In this document: positions 25,401 through 34,766 of the stretch, in pieces
Layout of the letters: each line of letters opens with the position of its first letter
How positions within the stretch are numbered: the first letter of the stretch is position 1
From: Stramonita haemastoma
Taxonomy: Eukaryota; Mollusca; Gastropoda; Neogastropoda; Muricidae
Direction of reading: 5' to 3'
DNA length: 64,000 nt
Assembly: GCA_030674155.1 (NCBI GenBank)
Contig: CM060335.1
Location: 38,851,269 to 38,915,268, forward strand
Program-made: the position numbers and the translations under genes
The notes under the pieces: model-generated
Told to the model about the DNA's origin: nothing
What the model saw: the letters and a program-made list of their open reading frames with translations, nothing else
Database searches by the model: none

Positions 25401-26089
25401 AAAAAGGGGAAAACATTTCAGTGTGATCAAAAGGTGTGTGTATAAAAGGTAAATGTAAAGGTGTCCCATAACCTAGGCGGTCGTAGGGGAGCAAGGCGTC
25501 AGAGACCTTGGCTTCTCTAGGGGCCAGCATGTTGAGGGCGGCGCCCATCTCCTCTCCCTCGCTGCTTTACCTTCCCTGACCCTAAAGAGGGAAGGACCAT
25601 TTACAGCTGGGTGAACTGGGGGGGGGGGGGGACTGTAGCCTACTGTAGCCAAGGTGCACAAACAGTCACCCATCTAACTGGTAACTACGCTCGACGCTGC
25701 TTAACTTGACTGGGGGGGAAAGCAAGCGCTCTGACCACTGAGCTATCCCGTCTCCTATCTGTGTGTATAGTAACACTACAATGCCCAGTTCTCAATGTTT
25801 CTATTGAAGAATATCTCTCAGTATTTGTTTAACCTTTGTTTCTTTTTTTTTTATCCCTGACCTTCCAGCAACTCGGCACTCTGTTTGATCAGCAGCTGAT
25901 CGATGCTGAGCAGGTACTCCAGGCCAGGGGGGCAGTTGGCAGGAGGAGCTGGTGGTGCGCTTGCCTCCCATCCCGCAGCAGCCGGCTTCTGAGCTAAATG
26001 ATGACAAGATTTACACAACTGCATACATACACACGGGGACTGGATGAAAAAAAGCATATGGATGTTTATTCCATTATTCTCAAATATAA

Positions 26090-26137
<48 letters not shown>

Positions 26138-26400
26138 CTCCATTGCTTATTCCATTATCCTCGATATAAAAGTTTTTTTTTTTTTTAAATGGACGTGTTA
26201 CATGGAAAAACAGTAGTCTGAATAAAACCTTTTCTTTCCCCCTTTTTTTGTTGTGTTGGGGGGGGGGGGGGGGATGGTGTACCCACAGATGCACACAGGC
26301 ACGCATATATGTATCTATAAGCATGTTGTGTAAGCATGTGACGCACGCACATTGAAAAAGACGCACATTCGTATGCAGCACGTGTGCGCATGCGTGCTCG

Positions 26401-26460
<60 letters not shown>

Positions 26461-26571
26461 GAACACGCCGCCGCCGCCCGGCGCGGCGCAACACACAACG
26501 CACACGCCACACATAGTTGTGTATATTGCAGTCATTGGAGAGGCTTAAACTAAACGCGCACACGCACACAT

Positions 26572-26650
<79 letters not shown>

Positions 26651-27095
26651 CCTGGGTTCGATTCCCGTTTCAGGGGATTTTGTCCCCCTAGAGTTAACAT
26701 TTAAATGCTGACTCAACTCTCCCCAAAAGTCTTTCGGATGAGACTATAACCCGAGGCCCCGTGTGAGAACGCACGCAGAACATCTTGCGCACAAGTTAAA
26801 TCCTGTTCCTCTTTTTGTAAGAGTAGGCCATTGTGTGTCGGTGGGAACAGATGACAAGATTTACAAAACTGCATATACACGGGGACTGGATGTAAAAAAA
26901 AAAAAAAAGCACATGGGTGCTTATTCCATTATCCTCGATATAAACGAATAGATAAATAAATAAACACACACACACACAGAGTTGTAACTTGAAGTGGTGT
27001 AAAATGTAATATGGCAGTCAGTGGAGAGGCTTTAAACTAACGCGCGCGCACAACACGCGCACGCAACACACACACATACACACACACAACACACA

Positions 27096-27139
<44 letters not shown>

Positions 27140-27920
27140 TACGTTTCTCACCTCCCCAAGACTGATAGTAGCCTATGTGCGGAACCAAAAAAAACATAAA
27201 TGCGGATATCACTGACATTCTGGTAAAGGAAAACATCTCTTCACTTGTCATTCACTATTAATAACAATAACAACAACAACAACATTAAAAGATTTCTGGC
27301 ACGTTGCCAAATAACGGAAGAAGGCTGCTGACCTGCCTTACACCTGAGAATGTAAATCCAAAACAGAATGGGCAAGTTTTCTTGAAAATGTAGAAACTTG
27401 CTTCGATGAAAATACTGCATTGTGCTACTGGACCTGTACAATATCAGTTTCAGAGCTGCCTTTCTGGGCCAAAATTTTGTCCCGTTGTCTTTTACCGCTG
27501 TATTTAACTTTCCAACTCCTTTTCTACGAAAAATATGATAAATAATTTCGTTAAGTTCTATGCACCATTTCACAAACCTTCACCTTCTTACTTTTAAAGA
27601 CCATTTCGCCCTGATCTTTTCTTTTATCACACGAGTACCCCTGAAGTCGGATACGGCTACTTTAATGGTGGGCTTTTTTTTTTTTCTTAAACCCAACTCG
27701 ATAATCCAAAAAAACCTTGACATGGAGTCAACAGCAAGTTAAACTGACCTCGTGACTTCAACAAAACAATACAAAACAAACAAAAAAATCTGTTCTCTAA
27801 TTTGATAGGCTGCTCTTCGCCGCATTTTTATTTCTTTTTTTTTTTTTTTTTTTTTTTTTTTGGTGCTTGCAATCCTTTTGTGTCGTTCTGTTTGCTGTTG
27901 CTTCTACTGTGGGTTTGTGT

Positions 27921-27951
<31 letters not shown>

Positions 27952-28163
27952 GGGGTTACTGTTTGTTGATACCGCTGCTGTGGTCCCTGTTGGAGCAGAA
28001 TGTTGAAGAGGGGGTGAGCGGTGGAGGGGGCGGGGGGTTCTGTGGATTTTGTTGTTGTTGATGTTGCATCTTTTGGAAGCCCTATGACTAAAGAAAGAAG
28101 CTTACCCTCTTCACCGGGCTGATCTGTGACAGGCTTTTCCTCCTCGGATTCTGCATCACTCAT
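14888..28163 (-). CDS. plscr: Phospholipid scramblase, complete 7-exon gene
   Basis: Coding exons on the minus strand are 28163-28106, 25993-25862, 24757-24680, 21991-21852, 18000-17833, 16241-16080 and 14941-14888. Phases (1,1,1,0,0,0) agree at every junction and sum to 792 nt, 263 residues plus stop, with no frame break. Scramblases move phospholipids between membrane leaflets in a calcium-dependent way. Seen here: a proline-rich N-terminus (residues 30-42), CPPGLEYL (40-47), cysteine clusters at 92/93/99 and 126/129/133/134 typical of palmitoylated scramblases, the APPGTPIG block early in exon 5, the calcium-binding DADNFG (219-224) followed by FPLD, and a C-terminal hydrophobic helix about 236-252 ending DFMYFE. 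The N-terminus is shorter than in human PLSCR1 (318 residues) and lacks its PPxY-rich region. Introns hold SINEs and LINEs, including antisense RT sequence. Which PLSCR subtype it matches cannot be decided by eye. Confidence 0.93.
15005..15306 (-). mobile_element. SINE T1
   Basis: TTTCATATCGAGGATAATGG tail, GGAACAGGATTTAACATGTG body, head lost after GGGATTTTTCCCC (as seen on minus). In the last scramblase intron. Confidence 0.8.
15370..15560 (-). mobile_element. SINE T1, partial
   Basis: Tail TTTATTTCAAGAATAATGGT and body CATTCCCACTGGCACAAAAC. Lies head to tail behind the copy at 15,005. Confidence 0.7.
15780..15885 (+). repeat. Interspersed repeat (partner 11,250-11,378)
   Basis: CATATGTTAGCTCAGAACAG and CACCACCAAAGTGACCCAGC match the other copy. 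It lies in scramblase intron 7 (last). Confidence 0.5.
16080..16241 (-). CDS. plscr: Scramblase exon 6 (Ca-binding motif)
   Basis: Bounded by TTTCAG and GTGAGT, 54 codons, phase 0. It encodes VGRISKAWSG, the EF-hand-like DADNFGVSFPLD and the start of the C-terminal membrane helix KATLLGAVFLI. Confidence 0.95.
16285..16478 (+). mobile_element. SINE T1, partial
   Basis: GGGGATATTTTCCCATGGAA, TTAACATCAGTACCC and GCAGAACATCTTGCGCCACA. It sits just upstream of scramblase exon 6. Confidence 0.65.
16480..17165 (+). mobile_element. Decayed LINE C-terminus in scramblase intron 6 region
   Basis: Broken plus-strand reading similar to the 19,680-21,730 LINE: QTTAAMTKLKVFWNDENITI, SSKIRLMHSLVM, then EGNTKRQTEKTMGR-like basic tail. 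It lies antisense to the scramblase gene and ends in a T3-type tail at about 17,165-17,285. Confidence 0.55.
17833..18000 (-). CDS. plscr: Scramblase exon 5
   Basis: Bounded by TTTACAG and GTTAGT, 56 codons, phase 0 on both sides. It contains EAPPGTPIGSVHQTCHILNL, ETVLKIKGPLC and CGNVEFE. The conserved aromatic of the family Q-TW motif is a cysteine here (HQTC). A tandem array of RT-derived repeats begins about 30 bp upstream of its acceptor. Confidence 0.94.
18025..18450 (+). repeat. Tandem array of an RT catalytic-motif segment (6 units)
   Basis: Six units begin at about 18052, 18126, 18199, 18265, 18335 and 18405 (TCAACTATCATTTT), spaced 74, 73, 66, 70 and 70 bp. Each is a copy of the LINE segment coding INYHFYADDSQIQ. 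The fifth unit still codes YADD, the fourth reads YIDD and the last, in frame with the RT, reads YADN. Confidence 0.85.
19338..19402. repeat. (GT)n inside LINE 3' UTR
   Basis: Lies at the same place in the LINE as CA/GT tracts at 35,819 and 59,410. Confidence 0.97.
19680..21735 (-). mobile_element. LINE with RT domain in scramblase intron 5, split by a SINE
   Basis: Minus strand, 5' to 3': TEDQDILKRWTEYCSELYTH, SAGVDNIPSELVQ, [SINE 21,143-21,420], DVLLTICNKIWQTGEWPTPW, AGFRAGWRTIEQIFNLRI, GIPQGCLLFPTLFNIFIERI, TVSIGGRTITNLRFANDID and a basic C-terminus. The catalytic FADD reads FAND and frames are broken, so it is inactive. It is a non-LTR element of the endonuclease-RT type; the clade is not assigned. 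Confidence 0.8.
21143..21420 (+). mobile_element. SINE T1, headless, nested in LINE
   Basis: It starts at CATCAGTGCTGACTCC of the T1 body and ends ATCCTTGATATAAAAGAATA(AATA)n. The LINE reading frame resumes on both sides, so the SINE inserted later. The tail hairpin reads AAGCATATGAATGCTT. Confidence 0.85.
21852..21991 (-). CDS. plscr: Scramblase exon 4 (cysteine clusters)
   Basis: Bounded by CCCCAG and GTTGGT. It encodes DTCCLFRVWCGKRRPFDIKV and then LNRPLRCDLCFWFCCLQ, the cysteine-rich block in the middle of scramblases. Confidence 0.94.
22958..23306 (+). mobile_element. SINE T1, full length (best head)
   Basis: GGACGGATAGCCTAGTGGTC (A box) and CCGGGTTCGATTCCCG (B box) about 45 bp apart form a clear tRNA-like head. 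Then the body and the tail ending ATTATCCGACGTATATAAAA. Confidence 0.9.
23755..24170. repeat. Older copy of a segmental duplication (partner 24,590-25,015)
   Basis: Both copies share, in order: TTGCTGCAGAT, a scramblase exon-3-like block (GCCCCATGG-GTTCAGTACCT, GTCTCAAAGCCCG), TAAGCAAATTTTTGTCCATAG and AAAAAAAAGCTTTCAATACTG. The exon 3 copy near 23,865-23,920 has stops and lacks the splice sites. Confidence 0.65.
24180..24490 (+). mobile_element. LINE C-terminal fragment with (GAGT)n end
   Basis: Plus-strand open frame: STIKRRKLMWFGHTTRHNTL, KTILQGTVEGKRRRGRQKK, then SWVDNIKDWTAQPLQRLL. The sequence ends in GAGTGAGTGAGTGAGTGAGAG. This is the C-terminus of the endonuclease-RT LINE type. Confidence 0.7.
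24680..24757 (-). CDS. plscr: Scramblase exon 3
   Basis: Bounded by GTGCAG and GTAAGC. It encodes TGFETSNKYKVLNTMGQPVY, matching the family block GFET-NKY-...-GQ-VYYA. A decayed duplicate lies about 0.85 kb away, near 23,865-23,920. Confidence 0.92.
24880..25265 (+). mobile_element. LINE RT fragment
   Basis: Plus strand codes ALTDFEKKAFNTVNRHLF (RT motif DFEKAFD with an A-run slip) and GGKQGDVFSLALFSLFIHEL (the GVRQGD-SP-LF block). A diverged copy of the first part is at 23,990-24,170. Confidence 0.6.
25440..25762 (-). mobile_element. SINE T2, full length with tRNA-like head
   Basis: Minus strand begins GGAGACGGGATAGCTCAGTG (A box TAGCTCAGTGG), as in many T2 copies, then the full T2 body to GGTTATGGGACACC. 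No clear B box is left. Confidence 0.8.
25862..25993 (-). CDS. plscr: Scramblase exon 2 (proline-rich, CPPGLEYL)
   Basis: Acceptor TTTAG and donor GTCAGG give phase 1 in and phase 1 out. It encodes residues 20-63, including the APPAPP stretch and the family hallmark CPPGLEYLLSIDQLLIKQ. A second AG three bases further in would break the frame with exon 1, so the TTTAG acceptor was chosen. Confidence 0.92.
26000..26175 (+). mobile_element. SINE T1 tail, with (AAAG)n insert
   Basis: GATGACAAGATTTACACAAC to ATTATTCTCAAATATAAAAG, then (AAAG)n at 26,090-26,137 and a second ATTATCCTCGATATAAAAG. Confidence 0.7.
26404..26648. repeat. Two (CA)n tracts around a CG-rich core
   Basis: (CA)n at 26,404-26,458 and 26,574-26,648 flank a GCCGCCGCCCGGCGCGGCG core, in scramblase intron 2. 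Confidence 0.95.
26648..26966 (+). mobile_element. SINE T1, A-box half replaced by (CA)n
   Basis: The B box GGGTTCGATTCCCG is intact, but the first half of the head is a (CA)n tract (26,574-26,648). The tail is complete. Confidence 0.85.
26975..28105. other. Scramblase intron 2: microsatellites, no recognised element
   Basis: (CA)n at 27,060-27,137, poly-T at 27,837-27,861, (GT)n with a G-run at 27,918-27,955. An open stretch on minus near 27,573-27,280 resembles no known protein. Confidence 0.6.
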
Positions 28164-28206
28164 GGTACCATAAAGCTGGGCAGCTGGGCCACTGGTCAAC
28201 ACTCAC
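28106..28206 (-). CDS. plscr: Scramblase exon with start codon (CDS 28106-28163)
   Basis: Acceptor CAG lies at 28207-28209, followed by a 43-nt 5' UTR, then ATG at 28163 and 19 codons of an acidic peptide (MSDAESEEEKPV...). Donor GTAAGC begins at 28105 and leaves phase 1. An upstream ATG reads ATGGTACCATGA, a three-codon uORF whose stop overlaps the main start. The 5' UTR and start context match the exon at 2,109-2,206. Confidence 0.85.
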
Positions 28207-28207
28207 C

Positions 28208-28300
28208 TGCACACACGCACGCACGCACGCACGCACGCACACTCACACACGACGCGCGCCACACACACATACACACACACACATACACACATATACGCAC

Positions 28301-28350
<50 letters not shown>
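28208..28350. repeat. (CACG)n/(CA)n adjoining the scramblase acceptor
   Basis: On the minus strand this is GT/GCGT repeat reaching the acceptor CAG at 28207. Confidence 0.95.
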
Positions 28351-28352
<2 letters not shown>

Positions 28353-28476
28353 CTGACCTGGGTTCCAATCTCACTTCTTCTTCTCTCGTTCGCTTTAGCC
28401 TACACCGTCAGATGTGTCTGGGAAAAATGATGGCATGTTCTTGCCAGCTCCTCTCGTGGGCTGTACAGGAACCTCA

Positions 28477-28760
28477 CTCAAGGGGATATTTTCCCCTGTA
28501 GTTAACATCAGTGCCGACTCTGCCTCCGCCAAATTTCCTTCGGATGAGACTATAAACCTGAGCTCTAGTGTGCGGACGCACGCAGAACACCTATCGCACA
28601 CATTAACACCTGTTCCGCTTTCCGAAGAGTAGGCCACCGTGAGTCAAGGGGAACTGCACTGATGACAAAATGTGCAAAACTGTATACACACGGGAACTGC
28701 ATGTAAAAGAAAAAGAGTACCCGATTGCTTATTCCATTACCTCAAAATAAAACAATAAAC
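28477..28760 (+). mobile_element. SINE T1 followed by (GA)n
   Basis: Body from GGGGATATTTTCCCCTGTAG, tail TTATTCCATTACCTCAAAAT; the terminal A-rich tail passes into the (GA)n array 28,764-28,910. Confidence 0.75.
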
Positions 28761-28762
28761 AG

Positions 28763-28763
<1 letters not shown>

Positions 28764-28835
<72 letters not shown>

Positions 28836-28848
28836 CAGACACAGAGAG

Positions 28849-28911
<63 letters not shown>

Positions 28912-28912
28912 G
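28764..28912. repeat. (GA)n
   Basis: About 145 bp of GA with GAGACA variants. Confidence 0.97.
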
Positions 28913-28919
28913 GGGGAGC

Positions 28920-29250
28920 ATAAGCCCGAAGGCAATACATGTTCTTTTTCGTTGTAGCAACTATTGCTGTCTGTCATATCAGCAAAAAAGTTTGTTGCTC
29001 TGCTGTTAAGTGCCTGACAAGTCAGGCCAGGCATCCGACTGTGGTATGGGATAGAATTGTTACCTTTTAATTATTTCAGGGGGGGGGGGGGGGGGGGAAT
29101 GGCAGCAGAATGGACCAAGAAGCAAAAGTTGACAAGAAGGTAATAGGAATAAAAGGAACAAGGCAGAAACAAAGAGAGGGAAGGAAAACAAAGGAGTTCT
29201 TGAGAATTTCCAGAAAGTGGGGATACTATTTCTGCTGACATAATTATCTG
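28920..29250 (+). repeat. Interspersed repeat R1 upstream of scramblase coding exon
   Basis: GCAACTATTGCTGTCTGTCA, GTGCCTGACAAGTCAGGCCA and AGGCAGAAACAAAGAGAGGG. It fills the 5' UTR intron next to the probable 5' UTR exon. Confidence 0.6.
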
Positions 29251-29277
29251 ATTAAGGAGAAATTAGAATCTACTCAC

Positions 29278-29435
29278 CCTTTGGAACAGCTGAACTGAGA
29301 ACAATATTCAAACTCAACACACTTCTTTCACTTTCAGGTCTAGTGGGAGACTGCTCTGATCTTACCCGTAGGCCCAGTCTAGTGCTCCGTGACGCTGACG
29401 AAATTTTTAGATAATACGTCACCACCACTCCCACC
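29278..29435 (-). promoter_or_regulatory. Probable scramblase 5' UTR exon and promoter
   Basis: On the minus strand the sequence TTCCAAAGG is followed by a strong donor GTGAGTAG at 29277. About 110-145 bp upstream lie two CRE-like half sites, TGACGTA (near 29417-29423) and TTTCGTCA (near 29396-29403). Both the exon end and this site pair recur at 7,017-7,160, upstream of the paralogue's first coding exon. A CCAAT box (AGCCAATCA) lies further upstream near 29,455-29,463. The transcription start was not located. Confidence 0.5.
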
Positions 29436-29586
29436 ACTTTTCTCTATACCGGCAATGATTGGCTGAGCGTGTTAGGGAGACTACTCGCAGAAAGTGACGG
29501 TCAGAAAGTAACCATTCTCCACATACGTATGGTCAGACTTTGTTATGAGTGACGTGACACAACACAAGATGAAGTGGAATAAAAAT

Positions 29587-29596
29587 AATAATAATA

Positions 29597-29640
<44 letters not shown>
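29587..29640. repeat. (ATA)n
   Basis: 54 bp. Around it, 29,470-30,040 shows no recognised gene or element. Confidence 0.95.
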
Positions 29641-30038
29641 CTAAACGTAATCAAGCTGTCACTTCTGTCCTCTCCTTTTGTCAGTTCTGTCTGCTCATCC
29701 TCAACTCTTTCCATTCCAAGGAACTTGTCATTTTGGTTTTTTAGCACCATATTTTTCTTCAGCTCAATCATGTGGTCTTTCTAGTCTGCTGGATTCTGTC
29801 TTTTGAAGTAGCACACTTATCTCAATTCCTTTTAAAATATCCTCCATGGGGTTCATGTTGTATAAGTGAAAAATATGTTTAAAGTTACTATCGTTGTGCA
29901 AATCTATGTATGGACACAGCTGGTAGCTTTCAGTGTAGGCCTAGTCTTGATTTTCTTCAGTTTTAGTGCACATAGATCTGTAACGTTGCATTAAAATAAA
30001 TAGAACAAGCAGCACAGTAAGGTAAATAGAGGGCTAAA

Positions 30039-30162
<124 letters not shown>

Positions 30163-30329
30163 TTCAGCCTGAAAGCTTTCTATCTCATATTACTATTAGT
30201 CATGCCAGAATAGATGGCTGCATTTAGATTTGCATACAGCGTTCTTCATTGTCTGTCTCAAGTATGAAGGCCAACACCAGTTTGTTTGCCACGAGTGCCA
30301 ACAAGACTACCCCTTCCCTTATGCTGCCC

Positions 30330-30513
<184 letters not shown>

Positions 30514-30519
30514 AAAAGA

Positions 30520-30625
30520 TTTATTTATTTGTTCTTTATTTTCCAAGCGTAACAGAGTAAGTATTCACATACTTTTTTTTCATCCGGCCCTTGCCCTGGT
30601 TAGGGAATAGCACCCCCCCCCCCCA
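30520..30625 (-). repeat. Retroposon tail R2 with hairpin (partner 61,060-61,155)
   Basis: Minus strand: GGCCGGATGAAAAAAAAGTA, hairpin AAGTAT-GTGA-ATACTT at 30559-30574, then CTCTGTTACGCTTGGAAAAT and AAAG(AAAT)n. Similar layout to the T1 tail. Confidence 0.6.
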
Positions 30626-30636
30626 CCCCCCCCCAT

Positions 30637-30905
30637 CAGTGCAGACTCCACTCTCCCCAAAAGTCTTTCGGATGAGACTGTAAACCGAGGCACCGTGTGC
30701 GAACGCACGCAGAACATCTTGCGCACACGTTAAATCCTGATCCGCTTTTCGTAAGAGTAGGCCATTGTGTGCCGGTGGGAACAGATGACAATATTTACAC
30801 AACTGCATACACACGGGGACTGGGTGACAAAAAAAGCACATGAGTGCTTATCCCATTATCCTCGATATAAAATAATAAAATAAATAAATAAATAAATAAA
30901 AAGAC
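30637..30905 (+). mobile_element. SINE T1, head replaced by C-run
   Basis: Body from ATCAGTGCAGACTCCACTCT to CCTCGATATAAAATAATAAA; perfect hairpin at 30834-30849. A poly-C stretch occupies the place of the head. Confidence 0.85.
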
Positions 30906-31064
30906 GAAAAGTAGATCTAGATCTAGTTTGCCAAGCACCGTCACTTACAGTGCCAGTGACGACTTTAGGCTAGGCTATTCAGTTCTTTTTCCTATTCCTA
31001 GAACGCTCAGTCAGTAACTACGGTTATCTGTCACATAGGGGGAAATGCGTGGCGCTGCCGTTAG

Positions 31065-31205
31065 TTAAGTTCCTGACAAGTCAGGTCAGGCCAGGCTCGG
31101 CACATCCAACTTTGGTATGGGAGAAAAAAAAATGTTTTAAGTCTTTCTGGAAAAAAAAAAAGAAAGGTACAGGAATGGACCAAGAAAGCCTGTAGAAAAA
31201 AGCCA
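31065..31205 (+). repeat. Interspersed repeat R1, partial
   Basis: TTCCTGACAAGTCAGGTCAG and AAGTCTTTCTGGAAAAAAAA match R1; the right half is missing. Confidence 0.5.
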
Positions 31206-31930
31206 CTTTGATAGGAAACAAATTTATACAGTTTCTGTTTTTAATTAAAATCCCCCCACAAAACTTTTATTACCACCAGTGGAATGTAATCGGGAAGGAT
31301 CAATTTACTAGTTTGTGTAGTCAGAAATTTTGAAGCACTTACTTTGTATCAAAATAAACCCATTTATTTGAAAAGGTCTCGACTATCGGCCCTCCTAAGA
31401 AAAAAAAAAAGTATTAAAAAAAATTACTATCTACGTGTTAGAGCTTTTCGTATACCATCTTTGCTTCTGCGGTACCATGATCTGCGCCCAGATCATATCC
31501 AACTTACGAGAGTTACACAGAAGTTTATATACATACCTTTGACCTTTATGTCAAAATTGTAAGGTGTTTGTTGTAAATGAAATAAAAAATGTGTATAGTA
31601 TTCAAACTACGTAAATATACAAATTATATACCCAATACATACATTATACTTTTATAGTAAATATATTTCAAAATTCCTATACTCTAGAACTGGATATAGA
31701 AGGATATATAACCGAAATTATACTGTTTCCAGCCAAGAGTCATGCTCTGCAGTGAAAATGTGAAAAATCGACTATCCTACCATTTTTGAGATTTTACCAG
31801 AATTTGTCAGTAAAATATGTGTGCTTATGGATTCTTAACTTATTTTTCTTTAAAATAATGTATTTTTTGCAATAAAAGCCTTAACAAAAAACAAACAAAA
31901 AAAAAAATTATACAGTTTCAGACGGGAAAA
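31206..31930. other. AT-rich stretch without recognised feature
   Basis: No ORF of note, no repeat shared with the rest of the window. Between scramblase and mTERF. Confidence 0.5.
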
Positions 31931-31934
31931 AGAA

Positions 31935-32025
31935 AACTAAATGGGTGGCACTGTACTTGTGGTGATACCCTCTCCCCGGGGAGAGCAGCCCGAATTTCAT
32001 GCAGAGAAATCTGCTGTGACATAAA

Positions 32026-32030
<5 letters not shown>
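31935..32030 (+). mobile_element. SINE T4, 3' end
   Basis: CTCTCCCCGGGGAGAGCAGC and AATCTGCTGTGACATAAAGT, directly followed by a (AT)n tract (32,031-32,106). Confidence 0.65.

Positions 32031-32106
<76 letters not shown>
32031..32106. repeat. (AT)n
   Basis: Two AT blocks separated by one missing T; follows a T4 SINE end. Confidence 0.97.
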
Positions 32107-32110
<4 letters not shown>

Positions 32111-32164
32111 CAAAAACTCCTAGAGTTCCTGATGACAACTATCCAACAGGCCTTTTTGTGACCT

Positions 32165-32700
32165 TTCTTTTAAAACGGGGGTGACGGAATCCAAGGTTTT
32201 CCCTTATCCGAGGTGACGCTAAGCGACGATTTCTCAATGGTACAAAGAAGGCTTTTGGCCGGGACCAACAACCTGATTGATCTTATCAGAGTTGTGACCT
32301 TAACCGGTAGTGATGTTAAACAAAGAGTACTGTAAAGGATACCTTCCAGTTTCCCCATAAAAAAAGTGCCTCGGGGCTTGAACATTAACTCCTAGAAATT
32401 TCTCGAGGGCGAACAAATGCAATCTTTCTTTCAATTATTTCCCGATTATTTGGGAGACCCTAGATTTCTGAACCATAATTCAAAATGGGTTGAATTTGGC
32501 AATCACACAATTTAAGGAAAACTTTGGGTCAAGCGACCAGAGTAGTCTGAGTACTACAAACACTTCTTTTGTTCACTCAGCAAGATCATTCATGCTGTGC
32601 AAAATTGACAGCTTAGTTGAAATATAAATGCCTAAACATTTTGTACATATTGCATTTCCTGGTCTCCAAAATACCACTTTTCTTTGGGTGTAATATAACC
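32165..32700 (-). mobile_element. Decayed RT-type element
   Basis: Minus strand contains KCLGIYISTKLSILHSMNDL, resembling the RT-downstream KYLG(V/I)-S motif, then broken protein to about 32,170. Frames are interrupted and no tail was identified. Confidence 0.4.
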
Positions 32701-32892
32701 CCCTCCCCCCCCCCCCAATTTTTTTTCTGATGTTCATTTTTTGCCAAAGATAAAAAGTTTTAAGAAAAATGTTGCCCCCCCCCCCCCCCCCCCCCCCGCA
32801 ATAAATGAACAAAGGAAGGAGTTCTGTTGTAAGACAGATTAGATTTTGAATTAAGATTCTGCATGTGAATGAGAGCAGGCTACCTGTAAAAT

Positions 32893-33005
32893 CTTAAACA
32901 GATGACAAAATTTACAAAACTGCATACGCATGGGGATTGGATGTACAAAAGCACATGAGTGCTTATTCCATTATCCTCGATGATAAATAAAGAAATAAAT
33001 AATAA
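32893..33005 (+). mobile_element. SINE T1 tail
   Basis: ACAGATGACAAAATTTACAA to CCTCGATGATAAATAAAG; perfect hairpin at 32949-32964. Confidence 0.75.
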
Positions 33006-33429
33006 GATGGGAACAGCTTATGGCTAGAAAAATGAATGTATGTAGAGCAAAAGTATTATTGTTTTATATATACATGAAAAATGATTTATAGTTCTAAACA
33101 TTTGTGGCCTTTGTTTAATGGACTTTGCAACGTTCTTTTTTCTGTTGCCCATGATAACTATTCATAAGAATTAGAGCGATTTGTGTAATACCCCGATAAA
33201 TACTGGCTGCGTAAGGTCTGCGGTACTGGGCATTCCATAACAAAGTGATATATTCATCGCCCAAGCGATTCATATCGTCAGGAAGAAAGTAAAGGGAAAC
33301 AATCTTTTCAGCCGGCCATGGTTTTCGGGCATTATTTGCCCGTAAACAAGTAACATTCAGAGTCATTTCCCCTCTCATGTGCAGCAGACTGCATGCAGGT
33401 GGGTGCTAGTGCTACTGATGTGTCCTTTT

Positions 33430-33545
33430 GTTGTTGTTACTGATTTTCTTTTTGGGACCAACAGCTTTTTGAAAGAGTGTGTTTAGGCAGATTCGATGGA
33501 AATATGAATTGCTAAGAAAAAGTTGAACTTTAGTTGAAACACTGG
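33430..33545 (+). repeat. Interspersed repeat R4
   Basis: Second copy of R4, preceded by TTTTGTTGTTGTTACTGA. Confidence 0.5.
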
Positions 33546-33625
33546 TTTTCGTTGACCACGTAGCCTTTCTCTGAAGTTCAAGCCCTTGAGAATGTTGTGC
33601 TGTTTGGTAGGGATAAAAATTACAG

Positions 33626-33872
33626 ATGATTTGATTTGATTTGATTTGATTTATTCTTTTATATCGAGGATAATGGAATAAGCACTATTGTGCTTTTTTA
33701 CATCCAGTCCCCGTGTGTATGCAGTTTTGTAAATGTCATCTGTTCCCACCTGCACACGATGGCCTACTCTTACGAAAAGCGGAACAGGATTTAAGGTGTG
33801 CACAAGATGTTCTGCGTACGATCGCACACGGGACCTCGGTTTAAAGTCTCATCCGAAGGACTTTGAGAGGAA
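33626..33872 (-). mobile_element. SINE T1 (first of a tandem pair)
   Basis: TTTTATATCGAGGATAATGG tail to CATCCGAAGGACTTTGAGAG, where the body dissolves into (GA)n (33,877-33,944). Confidence 0.8.
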
Positions 33873-33873
33873 G

Positions 33874-33944
<71 letters not shown>

Positions 33945-33948
<4 letters not shown>

Positions 33949-34162
33949 ATTGATATGATTTATTCTTTTATATCGAGGATAATGGAATAAGCGCTTTTGT
34001 GCTTTTTTACATCCAGTCCCCGTGTGTATGCAGTTTTGTAAATGTCATCTGTTCCCACTGGCACACGATGGCCTACTCTTATGAAAAGCGGAATAGGATT
34101 TAACGTGTGTGCAAGAAGTTCTGCGTGCGTTCGCACATGGGGCCTCAGTTTAAAGTCTCATC

Positions 34163-34170
<8 letters not shown>
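33945..34170 (-). mobile_element. SINE T1 (second of a tandem pair)
   Basis: Same orientation and same break point: the body again ends at CATCCGAAGAGAGAGA in a (GA)n. Both copies are preceded by TTTGATT(TGATT)n. Confidence 0.8.
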
Positions 34171-34198
<28 letters not shown>

Positions 34199-34208
34199 TC
34201 TCTGCAAT

Positions 34209-34355
34209 GTGCAAATGGGTGACGGGATAAACCTGGTGGTTAGACTTAGAGTGATGGCTGATGCGCATTGTACTCGTGATCTGTTGACCCGGGTTCGAAT
34301 ACCAAAGAAGATTTTTCCCTCTGGAGTTAAGATCAGTGCCGACTCCACCCCCTCC
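34209..34355 (+). mobile_element. SINE T1 head and start of body
   Basis: A-box-like ACCTGGTGGTTAGACTTAGA, B box GGGTTCGAATACC and TCTGGAGTTAAGATCAGTGC. Just upstream of mTERF exon 1. Confidence 0.65.
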
Positions 34356-34534
34356 CTCCCCCCCCCTCAAAAAATAAAGCAAACTTCTCATTCAGTGTGC
34401 AATTTCAATCTCACAGTAATTACCAGGTGTGAATAAGTGAGTCAAAGTGCACATTCTGGGTGACCCCCTAAGTGATAAGCTGGGGAACGTTCAACAAATT
34501 TTTTCATTTGCTATTGTTGTGTCTGTCTTTCCAG

Positions 34535-34766
34535 GTTGCAGTTCTTCCATCGTCATGAAAGTATGTCATCCAACACATTGCTTCGCGTAGCCAGCTTTCA
34601 GCTTCGACTTTTGTCCCAGCGAACGGCTTATGGCGTGATCCATCTGACAGAGCAGTCACAGCGCTTCTGCCAAGATGACAGTAAACGGCGTAAACAAACC
34701 AACGCCAAAAAAAAAGTGCCCGCTGAACAAAAGTCCTCCAGAGCTGTGGGGCCTGCTGTCAATTTG
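34535..34766 (+). CDS. mterf: mTERF exon 1 (CDS from 34563)
   Basis: Acceptor TTTCCAG at 34528-34534 opens an exon whose first ATG (34555) heads a short out-of-frame uORF. The ATG at 34563 starts 68 codons, MSSNTLLRVASFQLRLLSQR..., a typical mitochondrial presequence. Donor GTATGT follows at 34767. A non-coding first exon must lie upstream but was not found. Confidence 0.8.

Noticed and set aside
27241..27573. 110-codon minus-strand gene in scramblase intron 2
   Set aside because: No recognised motif and it runs into an (AAC)n-derived Leu run; left as unassigned.
28729..29034. Ser-Leu or Glu-Arg repeat frames in GA/CT tracts
   Set aside because: Simple-sequence translation; no gene context.
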